Positions 25,029 through 34,306 of a stretch of DNA of 50,146 bases are shown piece by piece. The translations under genes were made by a program, and so were the position numbers. The DNA is from DATCKG01 sp036562385 (lineage in GTDB: Bacteria; Bacillota; Sulfobacillia; Symbiobacteriales; Symbiobacteriaceae), in NCBI GenBank assembly GCA_036562385.1, contig DATCKG010000041.1:1-50146 (forward strand), given 5' to 3'. Within the stretch, counting starts at the first letter, position 1. Every line of letters begins with the position of its first letter. The notes beneath the pieces are model-generated. The model searched no databases, was not told the DNA's origin, and saw nothing but the letters and a program-made list of their open reading frames with translations.

Positions 25029-25051
25029 CAACCAGTCCCCCCAATTGGGGC

Positions 25052-25088
25052 GGTGGGAAAAGGGCCCGGAAGGAGCCCTTTTCCCACC
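25052..25088 (-). terminator. Intercistronic hairpin between binding protein and permease genes
   Basis: Perfect 14-base arms GGTGGGAAAAGGGC and GCCCTTTTCCCACC. Such hairpins in sugar ABC operons usually attenuate or protect mRNA, so that the binding protein is made in excess over the permeases. Confidence 0.8.
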
Positions 25089-25100
25089 ACTGCCCCGCGG

Positions 25101-26405
25101 TTACTGCGCTTCCTTACGGGAAGCTTCCATATTCTTGTTGCCGAGTTCTACCGCCTGGTCCAGGGCGTCCTTGATGCTCATCTTGTTGGTGAGGATGGCG
25201 CTGATGGCATCGCCGATGGGGTCATATCCCTGAGCTGCCCACGGGTTGTTCGGAGCAGCGATAAAGATGGCGTGGTCGAGCTGGCTGGCGAGGATCGACT
25301 GCTCCTTGAGCGCCTTGAACTCTTCGCTCTCCCGCGCCACGTTCCGGGCGGGAATCTGGCCCCACTTGGCCCACTCCACCGAGTGCCTGCCGATCCAGTC
25401 GATGAAGGTCATGGCAGCCTGACGTTTCTCTGCTGTCATGTCCTTGGTCTTGAACAGGACGAACTGGTGGGATCCGCCCCAGGCCGCCTTCTGCTTGGAG
25501 CCAAAGATGGAGCTAACCGGCGCGACGCCGAAGTTGAGGCCCTCCTGTTCCTTGAAGCCCTGCAGCATCCAGATGCCGTCGATGTGGAACAGGAGCTTGC
25601 CCTGCCGGAAGGCCGTTACACCGCCGTCCACCGGAACATTGGGCGGAGAGACCTGGTGCTTGTAGACGAGATCATAGAGGAACTGGAAGGCCGCCTGTCC
25701 CTCGGGGCTGTTGTAAGCCGCCTGCTGACCATCCGGGGTGAAGAGGGAACCGCCGTGCTGGTGGATGGCGGCGGCAAAGATCATCTGGGTGGGCCAGCCC
25801 ACCTGGAGCATGTAGCCCCACTGATCCTTGCTCGGATCGGTGGCCGCCTTGGCCATCTCCACGAACTCTTCGGGGGTCTTGGGCGGTTCGCTATAGCCCG
25901 CCTGCTGCAGCAGGTCGATATTGTAGTAGAGAGCGAGCGGATGGAAGTCCAGGGGGATCGAGTACTGGTGGCCGTCAAGCTGACCACCTTCCCAACCGGC
26001 GGCGAAGTAGTCGCTCGCGGACAGGCCCAGGGCTTTGATGTCCTCGTCCAGAGGCACGATCACGCCCCGCTTGGCATAACGCTTGACGTTATCCAGCGCC
26101 ATGATGCCCACGTCCGGCGCCTTGCCCGAGGCAACCGCGGTCACGATCTTGTCGTAGAATTCGCCCCAGGGTAACCGCTGCATCTTCACTCGAATTTTGC
26201 CTGCGTACTCCTGGTTAAACTGGTCCACAAGCTTCTGCATGCCCTCGCCGTCCGGGCCCGTAAAGCCATTCCAGAACTCAAGCTCGATCACACCGGACGA
26301 CGTATTCTCGTCGGACCCGCCGGACTGCTTTCCACCGCCACAGCCGGCGAGCACGGCACCGACGAGGGACAGGACCATCAAGAACGAGAGGATGCGCTTC
26401 CGCAA
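25101..26405 (-). CDS. Sugar ABC transporter substrate-binding lipoprotein
   Basis: 434 residues from TTG 26405 with AAAGGAG upstream. A lipoprotein signal peptide ends in the lipobox VLAGC (Cys22), followed by a Gly/Ser/Asn-rich linker, so the mature protein is tethered outside the membrane. The remainder is a family-1 solute-binding fold (IELEFWNGFTGPDGEGMQKL; GKAPDVGIMALDNVKRYA; FRQGKLLFHIDGIWML). First gene of the importer operon, separated from the permeases by a strong hairpin. Divergent from the GH5-like and GH2 genes. Ligand unknown; an oligosaccharide processed by those hydrolases is likely. Confidence 0.93.
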   Translation of the reverse strand: MRKRILSFLMVLSLVGAVLAGCGGGKQSGGSDENTSSGVIELEFWNGFTGPDGEGMQKLVDQFNQEYAGKIRVKMQRLPWGEFYDKIVTAVASGKAPDVGIMALDNVKRYAKRGVIVPLDEDIKALGLSASDYFAAGWEGGQLDGHQYSIPLDFHPLALYYNIDLLQQAGYSEPPKTPEEFVEMAKAATDPSKDQWGYMLQVGWPTQMIFAAAIHQHGGSLFTPDGQQAAYNSPEGQAAFQFLYDLVYKHQVSPPNVPVDGGVTAFRQGKLLFHIDGIWMLQGFKEQEGLNFGVAPVSSIFGSKQKAAWGGSHQFVLFKTKDMTAEKRQAAMTFIDWIGRHSVEWAKWGQIPARNVARESEEFKALKEQSILASQLDHAIFIAAPNNPWAAQGYDPIGDAISAILTNKMSIKDALDQAVELGNKNMEASRKEAQ

Positions 26406-26567
26406 CGTTGTGCCACTCCTTTCCCTCTGCGGGTGGTAATGACAGGAGCCATCGTGACCGGTGGGCGATTTACATGCTCGGGCTGGATCACCTCACTCTA
26501 CGCCGCAGATTTATTTCCTTAGCCTTTAAAAGTAATGGTCCCGAATCCGCCGCTTGGTGTCACTGAC

Positions 26568-26597
26568 CTCGAGAGTGACGGCCTGGACACTCTCGAG
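26568..26597. promoter_or_regulatory. Perfect inverted repeat CTCGAGAGTG-N10-CACTCTCGAG
   Basis: Ten-base perfect arms around a 10-base spacer (centres two helical turns apart) in the divergent region. Could be a dimeric regulator site or an RNA hairpin; there is no T-run, so a terminator is less likely. Confidence 0.55.
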
Positions 26598-26632
26598 TCG
26601 CTTGGATAATTTGCTCTTTCCCCCGCACATTC

Positions 26633-26661
26633 CTGCATCCCACCGCACATTTTCTTAAATA
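26633..26661. repeat. Two CCGCACATT direct repeats, 20-base period
   Basis: CCGCACATT at 26633-26641 and 26653-26661. Same helical face, roughly 35-80 bases upstream of the presumed GH5 promoter, as expected for tandem activator half-sites (for example AraC-type). Inference from spacing only. Confidence 0.4.
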
Positions 26662-26731
26662 ACTTTCCCCCGTCCGGTAGGAAAAGTTAATTAGTCTGCA
26701 TAAATAATAGAGGGGAAAGGGGGCATTCTCG

Positions 26732-28336
26732 ATGACCGGAACACCCAATCCAACCTCCATCGCCTCATCCACTGCGGGCTCTCACAAGAATCCCCGGTCC
26801 CGGCGGGCTTTCTGGGCCGCCGGTGGCATCCTTCTGCTGCTTGCTGCCCTGCTGCTGAGCAGCCGGATTGTCGGGCCTTACGTGGCGCGACTGGCGGACC
26901 ATCGCCGGGTCCGGCACCTGAACTACATTCAGGTGGCCCCAAACGGCCGCTACTTTCAGTTCGAAGACGGCCGGCCGTTTGTGGTGATCGGACAAAACGA
27001 AGCGATCACCTGGCCCTACATGTCTGACCTCTACGGCCGGTTCCGGCCGGAGGTGACGGAAGAGTACCTGCGCACGCTTCAGGCCCACGGCGTCAACACC
27101 ATCCGGGTCATGGCCGAGTACGCCCAGTACGACGTTTCCTATCTGCAGAACCCGGTGGGTACCTTCGTCCCCGAGACAGTCCAGTACTGGGACGATTTCT
27201 TCGCCCTGGCCGAGCGCTATGGCATCTACGTCATCTTTACCCCCTGGGACACCTTCTGGATGTTCCGCAACCTCGACCGAAACCCGTGGAGCGCGGAAAA
27301 CGGCGGGCCTTTGGAGGAACCCCGGGACTGGCTCACGGACCCGGAGGTGATTGCGGCTCAAAAGGAGACCTGGCGGTTTATCATCGACCACTGGGGCGAC
27401 TCCCCGAACATCCTGGCCTGGGAACTGATGAACGAGGTGGACATGTGGTGGGGCAACACCTCGGAAGAGATCCGGCAGTGGACCGAAGAGATGGCGAGTT
27501 TTGTCCGGGAGTACGAGCGACAGCGCTGGGGAAAGAACCACCTGATCACCATCTCCGTGGCCCAGGCCGAACCCACCGGCCCCCTGGCCGACCTCGTCTT
27601 CCGGCACCCGGCCATCGACTTTGCCAACACCCACCTCTATTACGAACCGAGCGTCAACAATCCGCCGGACACCATCTCAGCCGCTCTCAGCGTGAACCAC
27701 GGGGTGCGCCATGCCCTGGAGCAGACTCGGGACAATCCCCGGCCCTACCTGGACACCGAAAGCGGACCGATCGGGCGCTGGCCGCTCCTGCCCGACTTTG
27801 ATGTGGAGTACTACCACAACATGAGCTGGGCCCACCTCGCCAGTGGCGGCGCCGGTCAGGGGCTGCGCTGGCCGTACACCCAGCCCCACACCCTGCCGCC
27901 TGAGTTCCGCCAAGTGCAGGCGGCCATGGCCCGGTTCGCGGCGGCCGTGGAGTGGCTCAGCTTCACCGATCCGCAGAACATCGACCGGCAACTGACGGTC
28001 ACCGCGCCGGAACTGATCGCCATGGGCACCGGCGACCGCCACCGGGCTGTGGTCTGGCTGCTGCGGGATACCCGGGCCCAGGCTGCCGGGTCCGGGGCAG
28101 GCACAGCCGGCGGCAACAGCGGGACGCAAGCCGGCGGCGCAGCCCAGCCTGCCGGGGTGAGCGGCGCCCGGCTGACGGTGGCAGGTCTGGCCCCCGGCAC
28201 CTACACGGTGCAGTTTTGGGACACCTGGGCCGGCGAAGTGCGGGAAGAGCGGATCATGGAGGCCGGTTCGTCCGGCCTGATCATCGACCTGCCGGTCGTC
28301 GAACGGAGCCTGGCCCTCTACATCGCCCCCCGGTAG
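26732..28336 (+). CDS. Membrane-anchored GH5-like (clan GH-A) glycoside hydrolase
   Basis: 534 residues from ATG 26732. An uncleaved-looking N-terminal anchor (about 26-48, FWAAGGILLLLAALLLSSRI) places the enzyme outside the cell. The barrel shows FVVIGQNEAITWP, NTIRVMAEYAQYD, ILAWELMNEVDMWW (acid/base Glu), FANTHLYYEP and YLDTESGP (nucleophile Glu), as in cellulase-superfamily enzymes. Residues about 449-477 are a Gly/Ala/Ser/Gln-rich insertion, probably a flexible linker, before a small C-terminal beta domain (GTYTVQFWDTWAGEVREE). It likely trims polysaccharide at the cell surface for the divergent importer. Exact family and substrate uncertain. Confidence 0.8.
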   Translation: MTGTPNPTSIASSTAGSHKNPRSRRAFWAAGGILLLLAALLLSSRIVGPYVARLADHRRVRHLNYIQVAPNGRYFQFEDGRPFVVIGQNEAITWPYMSDLYGRFRPEVTEEYLRTLQAHGVNTIRVMAEYAQYDVSYLQNPVGTFVPETVQYWDDFFALAERYGIYVIFTPWDTFWMFRNLDRNPWSAENGGPLEEPRDWLTDPEVIAAQKETWRFIIDHWGDSPNILAWELMNEVDMWWGNTSEEIRQWTEEMASFVREYERQRWGKNHLITISVAQAEPTGPLADLVFRHPAIDFANTHLYYEPSVNNPPDTISAALSVNHGVRHALEQTRDNPRPYLDTESGPIGRWPLLPDFDVEYYHNMSWAHLASGGAGQGLRWPYTQPHTLPPEFRQVQAAMARFAAAVEWLSFTDPQNIDRQLTVTAPELIAMGTGDRHRAVVWLLRDTRAQAAGSGAGTAGGNSGTQAGGAAQPAGVSGARLTVAGLAPGTYTVQFWDTWAGEVREERIMEAGSSGLIIDLPVVERSLALYIAPR

Positions 28337-28370
28337 GGGCATAACCCACCTGCAAAGGAGCCCGGACACC

Positions 28371-31127
28371 ATGCGGCAACGGATCAGCCTCGACGGTACC
28401 TGGAACTTCTGGCCGGACCCGCACCTGCGCACCCTCCCGGCTGGGACAGAGACGGAACACCACAGCAGCTACATCGACCCCGCCATCCGCAGTGCTGCGC
28501 TGGGGAATCCACGGCCCATCCGGGTACCGGGACCCTGGCAGGCTCAGTTTGACGACCTGCGCCTGAGCGCCGGAATCGGCTGGTACGAACGGAGCTCGCC
28601 TGTTCCTGCAAATTGGCAGGGGCGGCGCATCTGGCTCCACTTCGGCGCCGTGGACTACCTCGCCCGGGTCTGGGTGAACGGCCAATTCGCCGGCGCCCAC
28701 GAGGGGGGTTACCTCCCCTTCCACCTGGAGATCACCGACCACGTGCGCACCGGCGAGGTAAACCGGGTCACGGTGCAGGTGATCGATCCACCGGACTCCC
28801 GCCCGGAGCAGTCGCCGGCCCAGCCTGTCCCTTCCCCCCTCCCCTTCTTCGCTGAAATCCCCCACGGCAAACAAAGCTGGTACGGGCCCATCAGCGGCAT
28901 CTGGCAGAGCGTTTGCCTGGAGGCCACAGGGCCGGTCTTCATCCGGCGAGCACACATCCATGGGTGCCCGAAGACCGGCCAGGTCCGAGTCCGGGTGCGG
29001 CTGGGTGCACCGGCTGCGGGAGGGGAACGGATCTTCGCCCAGGTCGTGGCTCCTGACGGACAGACTACCTGGGAGAGCTTCGGGCCGGTCCTTGCCCCCG
29101 GCCAGACGGAAGCGGAGTTCGCCCTGACGCTGGAGAACCCCGAGCCCTGGGACGTGGACACCCCCAGACTCTATACCCTGCGGCTCACCCTTCAGGCCCC
29201 CGGCACCTCCGCCGGCCTGCCTGCTATGGACACGTGGGAAGATACCTTCGGTTTTCGTACCATCGAAACCCGAAACGGCCAGATCTGGCTCAACGGGCGG
29301 CCTATCTACCTCCTGGGGGCGCTGGACCAGGACTACTACCCGGAGACCATCTACACGCCCCCCTCGGACGATTTCCTCCGGCGGCAGTTTCTGCGGGCCA
29401 AAGAGCTGGGGCTCAACCTCCTCCGCTGCCACATCAAGGTGCCTGACCCTCGCTACCTCTACTGGGCAGACCGGCTGGGCCTTCTGGTCTGGGCCGAGTT
29501 GCCCAGTTGGCGGACCCTGACGGAGACCGCCCGGCATCGGGCCTGGGAGACCCTGGCGGGGATGGTGGAGCGCGGCTTCAACCACCCGAGCCTCGTGATC
29601 TGGACCATCGTGAACGAAGACTGGGGCACCGACCTTCCCGACCGGCCTGAGCACCGGGCGTGGCTGGCTGAGATGTACGACCGGCTCAAGGCGCTGGATC
29701 CCACCCGACTGGTCGTGGATAACTCCGCCTGCCCGCCGAACTTCCACGTCAAGTCCGACCTCAACGACTACCACTGGTACCAGGCACTGCCGGACGGGTA
29801 CCAGCGCTGGACCGACTTCACCGCCGGGTGGGTCCGGGACCCGGGCCGCACCTATTCCCCCCACGGCGATGCCGTCCGCCGGGGCGACGAGCCCCTGGTG
29901 CTCTCGGAGTTTGGCAACTGGGGCCTGCCCGACGTTCACAACCTCCTGACGGAAGACGGCCGGGAGCCCTGGTGGTTTGACACCGGAGAGAACTGGGACG
30001 GAGGGGTCGTCCACCCCAAAGGTGTCCGGGAGCGCTTCACCGCCTGGGGGCTGGCGGAGGTCTTCGGCTCCTGGGAGCAGTTCGTGGCCGAAAGCCAGGA
30101 ACACGAGTACGAGGCCCTCAAGTTCGAGATCGCGGACCTGCGCCGCCATCCCGAGTTGGCCGGCTACGTCATCACCGAGTTCACCGACGTGCACTGGGAG
30201 TGCAACGGCCTTCTGGATCTCGCCCGGAACCCCAAGGTCTTTCACCACCGGTTTGCGGAGATCAACGCTCCGGACGTCATCCTCGGCTTTCCGGACCGGT
30301 ACCGGTACACGGCGGGCGATGTGGCCACGGTGGAGGTACTGGCCTCCCATTTCTCGGACCGGCGCCTTTGCGGCTGCACCGCCCACTGGGAAGTGCCCGA
30401 ACTGGGGCTTCGCGGCCGGCTCCCCTGCCCATCGGAACTGCACGCCGGTCGGGTGACTCCCCTGGGTACGCTGCAGATTCCGGTCCCGGAGGTGGAGCGT
30501 GTTGAGCGGACTACCCTGCACCTGCGCCTCCTGTCCGGCAGCGGACAGGTGGTGGCCCGAAACCGCCTGGCCCTCCCCCTCTTCCCCCGCGCGGCGACGC
30601 GGGTGCAGGCGGACCAACCGGCGGCAGCCGGGCATCCGCCCGTGACAGTCGTGACCCGGTGGGATGCAGAAGTGGCGGCCTTTGTCCGCCAAGGCGGCCG
30701 GGCGCTCGTGCTGGCCGAAGCGGAGGATGCGCTCCCACCCGGCTTGCCGCTGCAAGTCCGGAAGCGGGCCGGCACCCGCTGGGACGGCAACTGGGCCCAG
30801 GGGATGCACTGGCTGCACCCCCGGCTGACCGCCAGGCTGAACCTCGGCCCCCGGGTGGACTTCACCTTTGCCGGCCTCACCCCGGAGCACGTCATTACCG
30901 GCTATGAGGCCGCCGACCATCGGGACATCCTGGCCGGATACTTTGTCGGGTGGATCCGTTTCCCGGTGGCCACCATCGCCACCTTCCGCCACGGCGAGGG
31001 GGCAGCCATCCTCTGCACCTTCCCCTTTGCCCGCTACCAGGGCCGTGATCCCCTGGCGACTGTGATGCTGAACCGCCTGGTAGAGTTGGCCAGAGACCCC
31101 TCGCTGCGTCCGGTGCGCGCCCTGTGA
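28371..31127 (+). CDS. Glycoside hydrolase family 2 (beta-galactosidase/glucuronidase-like)
   Basis: 918 residues from ATG 28371 after AAAGGAG, 34 bases downstream of the GH5-like gene. Domains in order: jelly-roll sugar-binding domain (about 1-190: RQRISLDGTWNFWPD, ARVWVNGQFAGAHEGGYLPF), Ig-like sandwich (about 200-300), TIM barrel (about 300-600) with acid/base Glu in WTIVNEDW and nucleophile Glu in VLSEFGNWG, then extra C-terminal beta domains. No signal peptide, so probably cytoplasmic and active on imported products. Likely substrates are beta-galactosides, beta-mannosides or beta-glucuronides; specificity cannot be fixed by eye. Confidence 0.9.
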   Translation: MRQRISLDGTWNFWPDPHLRTLPAGTETEHHSSYIDPAIRSAALGNPRPIRVPGPWQAQFDDLRLSAGIGWYERSSPVPANWQGRRIWLHFGAVDYLARVWVNGQFAGAHEGGYLPFHLEITDHVRTGEVNRVTVQVIDPPDSRPEQSPAQPVPSPLPFFAEIPHGKQSWYGPISGIWQSVCLEATGPVFIRRAHIHGCPKTGQVRVRVRLGAPAAGGERIFAQVVAPDGQTTWESFGPVLAPGQTEAEFALTLENPEPWDVDTPRLYTLRLTLQAPGTSAGLPAMDTWEDTFGFRTIETRNGQIWLNGRPIYLLGALDQDYYPETIYTPPSDDFLRRQFLRAKELGLNLLRCHIKVPDPRYLYWADRLGLLVWAELPSWRTLTETARHRAWETLAGMVERGFNHPSLVIWTIVNEDWGTDLPDRPEHRAWLAEMYDRLKALDPTRLVVDNSACPPNFHVKSDLNDYHWYQALPDGYQRWTDFTAGWVRDPGRTYSPHGDAVRRGDEPLVLSEFGNWGLPDVHNLLTEDGREPWWFDTGENWDGGVVHPKGVRERFTAWGLAEVFGSWEQFVAESQEHEYEALKFEIADLRRHPELAGYVITEFTDVHWECNGLLDLARNPKVFHHRFAEINAPDVILGFPDRYRYTAGDVATVEVLASHFSDRRLCGCTAHWEVPELGLRGRLPCPSELHAGRVTPLGTLQIPVPEVERVERTTLHLRLLSGSGQVVARNRLALPLFPRAATRVQADQPAAAGHPPVTVVTRWDAEVAAFVRQGGRALVLAEAEDALPPGLPLQVRKRAGTRWDGNWAQGMHWLHPRLTARLNLGPRVDFTFAGLTPEHVITGYEAADHRDILAGYFVGWIRFPVATIATFRHGEGAAILCTFPFARYQGRDPLATVMLNRLVELARDPSLRPVRAL

Positions 31128-31161
31128 CCGCAACCAGGCAAGCGGCCATCGCCATAGCAAG

Positions 31162-31197
31162 GACCGGAGCCTGCCGAAAAAGGGCAGGCTCCGGTCC
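31162..31197. terminator. Hairpin between converging GH2 and Nudix genes
   Basis: ACCGGAGCCTGCC and GGCAGGCTCCGGT perfect arms with a short AAAA-containing loop. No clear T-run on either side; probably a shared transcription end. Confidence 0.7.
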
Positions 31198-31222
31198 GGT
31201 CGCTGACATACGCGTGACGTAT

Positions 31223-31789
31223 TCAGGAGAGCAGCTTCCCCACTTCCCGGTGCAGTGCCACCCGGTAGGCGAACAGCCCCCGCCCGGTGGCCAGCATCAC
31301 CTCAGCCACCGGTCCCGCCAACTCCTCCACGGTTCCCCAGCGGACCGCCTCGATTTCCCGGGAATCCCGGGGCTGAAGCGTCCCGCCCACCGCCCGGGCT
31401 GTCACCACATGAGTCGTCCAGGGCTGAATCCGCTCGCCGCAGGTGAAGGTGACGTAGATCCGCAGCACGTAGCCGGTCAGCTGCACCTGCAGTCCTGTCT
31501 CCTCCAGCGCTTCCCGGCAGGCGCCCTCGATAAAGCTCTCCCCCGGATGGATGCCGCCCCCGGGCGCCCGCCAGGCCCCGGGGGGATAGTGGTGCTTCCG
31601 GATCAGGGCCAACCGGCCCGCCTCGTCAAAAATAAACAAAGTCACGTCGTGAAGCCGGCGCTGCCCCCGGGTGCTGCTCACCACCATCTGCATCTCCTGG
31701 TCCCCGATGGGGTACTGCCAGCACCGCTCCGCCGGCCGCCCGAGCAGCTCCTCGGCAGGCCGCCAGAGCGCCTCTGTCACGTGGGCCAC
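31223..31789 (-). CDS. Nudix hydrolase
   Basis: 188 residues. The Nudix box is complete: GGGIHPGESFIEGACREALEETG (given in part; G-x5-E-x7-REALEETG), which binds the metal and attacks a diphosphate linkage. An N-terminal domain of about 40 residues precedes VTLFIFDEAGRLALIRKHHYPPGAW, the usual first strand. RAVGGTLQPRDSREIEAVRW fits ADP-ribose or nucleotide-sugar type members, but substrate is undetermined. It is 57 bases downstream of the GNAT gene and may share its transcript. Confidence 0.92.
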   Translation of the reverse strand: MAHVTEALWRPAEELLGRPAERCWQYPIGDQEMQMVVSSTRGQRRLHDVTLFIFDEAGRLALIRKHHYPPGAWRAPGGGIHPGESFIEGACREALEETGLQVQLTGYVLRIYVTFTCGERIQPWTTHVVTARAVGGTLQPRDSREIEAVRWGTVEELAGPVAEVMLATGRGLFAYRVALHREVGKLLS

Positions 31790-31846
31790 GGCCGAACCCT
31801 CCTCGCCGAACCAATTCCCTCCGGGCCGCCGTGACTCCTGCCGGCC

Positions 31847-32311
31847 TCAACCGGCCGGAAGCTGATCCGCCCGCTTCCGGTAGATGACCTGCGCTTCACC
31901 GGGCCGCGGGTATTCCTCCAGTTCCCCGCAGGCCCGGTAGCCCATGGCCTCACAGAAGCGCCTGGCCTCCGCATTCCCCGCCGGACACAGCAGAAACAGG
32001 TCCTTCCCCCGGGGCAAAATCATCTCCTCTACATATTCCAGGATCCGGCGCTCCGCCCCCTTTCCCCGGCCGTCCTTGCGGACCACCAGCCGGGTGACCG
32101 CCGCGCTGCGCCCAAAGGTGCCGCTCAGGCGAAACTGAATGTACGCCAGGATCTCGCCGCCTTCCACGGCCACATAAGCCAGTTCCTCCGGGGGCAGCGA
32201 GTCCGGAGTCATCTCCGCCAGGTCCTCCCCGCACCACGTGCAAGTTTCCTGCCGCTGGCACATCGCCTGCAGGGCGTGCACGTCGGCTGGAATCAAGGGA
32301 CGGATGGTCAT
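31847..32311 (-). CDS. GNAT-family N-acetyltransferase
   Basis: 154 residues from ATG 32311, which has a GGGGAGG/GAGAGG ribosome binding region and begins with the typical TIRPLIPADVHAL; the open frame extends 20 codons further without support. TRLVVRKDGRGKGAERRIL carries the acetyl-CoA loop (R-G-K-G-A), and CPAGNAEARRFCEAMGYRACG is the usual C-terminal helix and strand. A QRQETCTWCGEDL segment contributes two cysteines. The acceptor is unknown. Confidence 0.87.
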   Translation of the reverse strand: MTIRPLIPADVHALQAMCQRQETCTWCGEDLAEMTPDSLPPEELAYVAVEGGEILAYIQFRLSGTFGRSAAVTRLVVRKDGRGKGAERRILEYVEEMILPRGKDLFLLCPAGNAEARRFCEAMGYRACGELEEYPRPGEAQVIYRKRADQLPAG

Positions 32312-32565
32312 CCTCTCGCCTCCCCGTCGGACGGCTCCCCAGGGGAACCGCATTCCATCAATCCTCAGCATAGTGGCATGCCCCAGAAAACAGGAATGGG
32401 TTAAAAAGTCTAATTGTGCACTAGGTCAAAAGCGGCGCCGGCGAGCAGGAAACCACAGCCTGGTGCCGAACAAAAGAAAGCGAACCATAACGTAAGCAAT
32501 CGTAACACTTCCGAAACCTGGTACGACACAGACCGAAAGGCCGGCGGCCATTCAGGAGGGATCGG

Positions 32566-33363
32566 ATGCTCGCCGCACAGCGAAAGCGCATGATTCTGAC
32601 GCTACTGGAGCAACAGCAACATCTGCGGGTGTCGGAGATTGCCGCCCTTCTCGGCATATCCGAGGTAACCGCCCGCAAGGACCTGCGCGAACTGGAGGCG
32701 GAAGGGCTCCTCAGGCGGGTTCACGGCGGCGCCGTCACCCCGGGCTACGCGGCACTGGAACCCTCCCTCGCGGACAAGGCCAGCCAGAACCTGGAGGAAA
32801 AGCGGCAGATCGCCCAGTGCGCGGCCCGTCTGGTTCAGGACGGCCAGGTGGTAGCCCTCAACGCCGGCACCACCACCCTGGAGGTGGCCCGCCGGCTCGC
32901 TGCCCGGTCCAACCTGACGGTGGTGACCAACGCCGTCAACATCGGTGCGGAACTGGCTGGCCGTCCGGGCATACGCCTCATCCTCACCGGCGGCATCGTC
33001 CGGGAGCGCTCCTTCGCCATGGTGGGTCCCCTCGCGGAGCAGACCTTACGGGAACTGAGGACGGACCTGGCCATCATCGGCATCAACGGCATCGATCCGC
33101 ACTACGGCCTCACCACCCCGGACGTGGTGGAGGCCGCCACCAATCGTGCCCTCATCCAGTCCGCCCGGCAGGTGGTGGTGGTAGCCGACCACTCCAAGTT
33201 CGGCCAGGTCTCCCTCTCCCGGATCTGCCCGATGGATCAGGTCGACGTGGTCATCACCGACAGCGCCACCCCCGCCCGCTACCGGGAGGCCCTGGAGCAG
33301 CAGGGCATCCGGGTGATCCTTGCGGACCAGCCGGAGGCCCGATCGCAACCAAACGAGTCCTGA
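32566..33363 (+). CDS. DeoR-family transcriptional regulator
   Basis: 265 residues from ATG 32566 with GGAGGG. N-terminal winged helix-turn-helix (1-57: RMILTLLEQQQHLRVSEIAALLG, then EVTARKDLRELEAEGLLRRVHGGA), and a C-terminal sugar-phosphate-sensing domain (LNAGTTTLEVARRL, LILTGGIVRERSF, VVVADHSKFGQ). Such proteins usually repress the adjoining sugar-phosphate operon and respond to a phosphorylated sugar. It is the first gene of a four-gene co-oriented set with aldolase, isomerase and kinase, and probably controls them. Confidence 0.93.
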   Translation: MLAAQRKRMILTLLEQQQHLRVSEIAALLGISEVTARKDLRELEAEGLLRRVHGGAVTPGYAALEPSLADKASQNLEEKRQIAQCAARLVQDGQVVALNAGTTTLEVARRLAARSNLTVVTNAVNIGAELAGRPGIRLILTGGIVRERSFAMVGPLAEQTLRELRTDLAIIGINGIDPHYGLTTPDVVEAATNRALIQSARQVVVVADHSKFGQVSLSRICPMDQVDVVITDSATPARYREALEQQGIRVILADQPEARSQPNES

Positions 33364-33396
33364 CAGACGGCCCCTTACATCCCAGGAGGTGATTTT

Positions 33397-34272
33397 GTGG
33401 CTCTCGTAACGCTCCGGGAGGTGCTCCTCCCCGCCCTGCGGGAAGGCTATGGGGTGGGCGCCTTCAACATCTACAACCTGGAAACGGCCCAGGCGGTGCT
33501 GCAGGCCGCGTATGAGCAGTCGGCCCCGGTGATTCTGCAGGCCACCGCCGGCTCCCTGAAGCACGCCGGCGCCCGGGTCCTGGCCGCCATGGTCCGCGCC
33601 CTGGCCGAGCCGCTGCCCATTCCGGTGGTGCTTCACCTGGATCACGGCGAAAGTCCTGCGATGGTGGCCGAATGCCTGGAGGCCGGCTTCACCAGCGTCA
33701 TGATCGACGGCTCCGGCCTGCCCTTTGCCGAAAATGCCGCGCTCACCCGGGAGGTGGTGGCCATGGCCCACAAGGCCGGCGCCTCGGTGGAGGCGGAACT
33801 CGGCCACGTCACCGGCCGGGCAGAAGATGCGGACAAGCGGGCCCGCCTGGGCATCACCGACCCGTCGGAGGCCTTCACGCCCCCCGAGGATGCAGCCCGC
33901 TTCGCGGCCGAAACCGGCGTCGACGCGCTGGCGGTGGCTTTTGGCACCGTCCACGGCCCGTATAAGGGGGAGCCGAATCTCGACTTTCCCCGGCTGGAGG
34001 CGATCCACCGGCTAGTGCCGGACCTGCCCCTGGTGATGCACGGCGGCTCCGGCCTACCCCTGCCCCAGCTCCGCCGGGCCATTGCCTCCGGTGTGGCCAA
34101 AGTCAACATCGGCACCGAGGTAAAGCACGGCTGGGCCAGCGCGCTGCGGCAGGTGCTGCAGGAGCACCCGGAGGAGACCGACCCCCGCCGGATCATGGGG
34201 CCCACCCGGGACAGCCTCAAGGCCATCATCGCAGCCAAAATCGCAGCATTGGGTTCAGCAGGGCGGGCCTGA
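33397..34272 (+). CDS. Class II fructose/tagatose-bisphosphate aldolase
   Basis: 291 residues from GTG 33397 behind a near-perfect AGGAGGTGAT. The zinc aldolase cleaves fructose- or tagatose-1,6-bisphosphate to dihydroxyacetone phosphate and glyceraldehyde 3-phosphate. GVGAFNIYNLET, VVLHLDHGES (zinc His and catalytic Asp), SVEAELGHVTG, FGTVHGPYKGEPNLDF and MHGGSGLP are the class II signatures. Length fits the short GatY/KbaY/FbaA group. With the isomerase and PfkB kinase that follow, it completes a route from hexose phosphate to triose phosphates. Confidence 0.92.
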   Translation: MALVTLREVLLPALREGYGVGAFNIYNLETAQAVLQAAYEQSAPVILQATAGSLKHAGARVLAAMVRALAEPLPIPVVLHLDHGESPAMVAECLEAGFTSVMIDGSGLPFAENAALTREVVAMAHKAGASVEAELGHVTGRAEDADKRARLGITDPSEAFTPPEDAARFAAETGVDALAVAFGTVHGPYKGEPNLDFPRLEAIHRLVPDLPLVMHGGSGLPLPQLRRAIASGVAKVNIGTEVKHGWASALRQVLQEHPEETDPRRIMGPTRDSLKAIIAAKIAALGSAGRA

Positions 34273-34306
34273 GCCACGGCCCTGCCCATGAAGGGAGGAT
34301 CTGACG

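Larger units (their letters stand above)
26406..26731. promoter_or_regulatory. Divergent control region between importer and GH5-like gene
   Basis: 326 bases without a gene, AT-richer than its surroundings. It holds a perfect 10-base inverted repeat (26568-26597), a pair of CCGCACATT direct repeats 20 bases apart (26633 and 26653), and an AT-rich TTAATTAG/CATAAATAAT stretch around 26690-26709 that could hold the GH5 promoter -10. Confidence 0.5.

Noticed and set aside
28281..31160. A 959-codon open frame on the minus strand opposite the GH2 gene
   Set aside because: Codon-position GC bias of the real GH2 gene leaves the antisense frame open; no family motif, no ribosome binding site, and the plus-strand protein has clear catalytic motifs.
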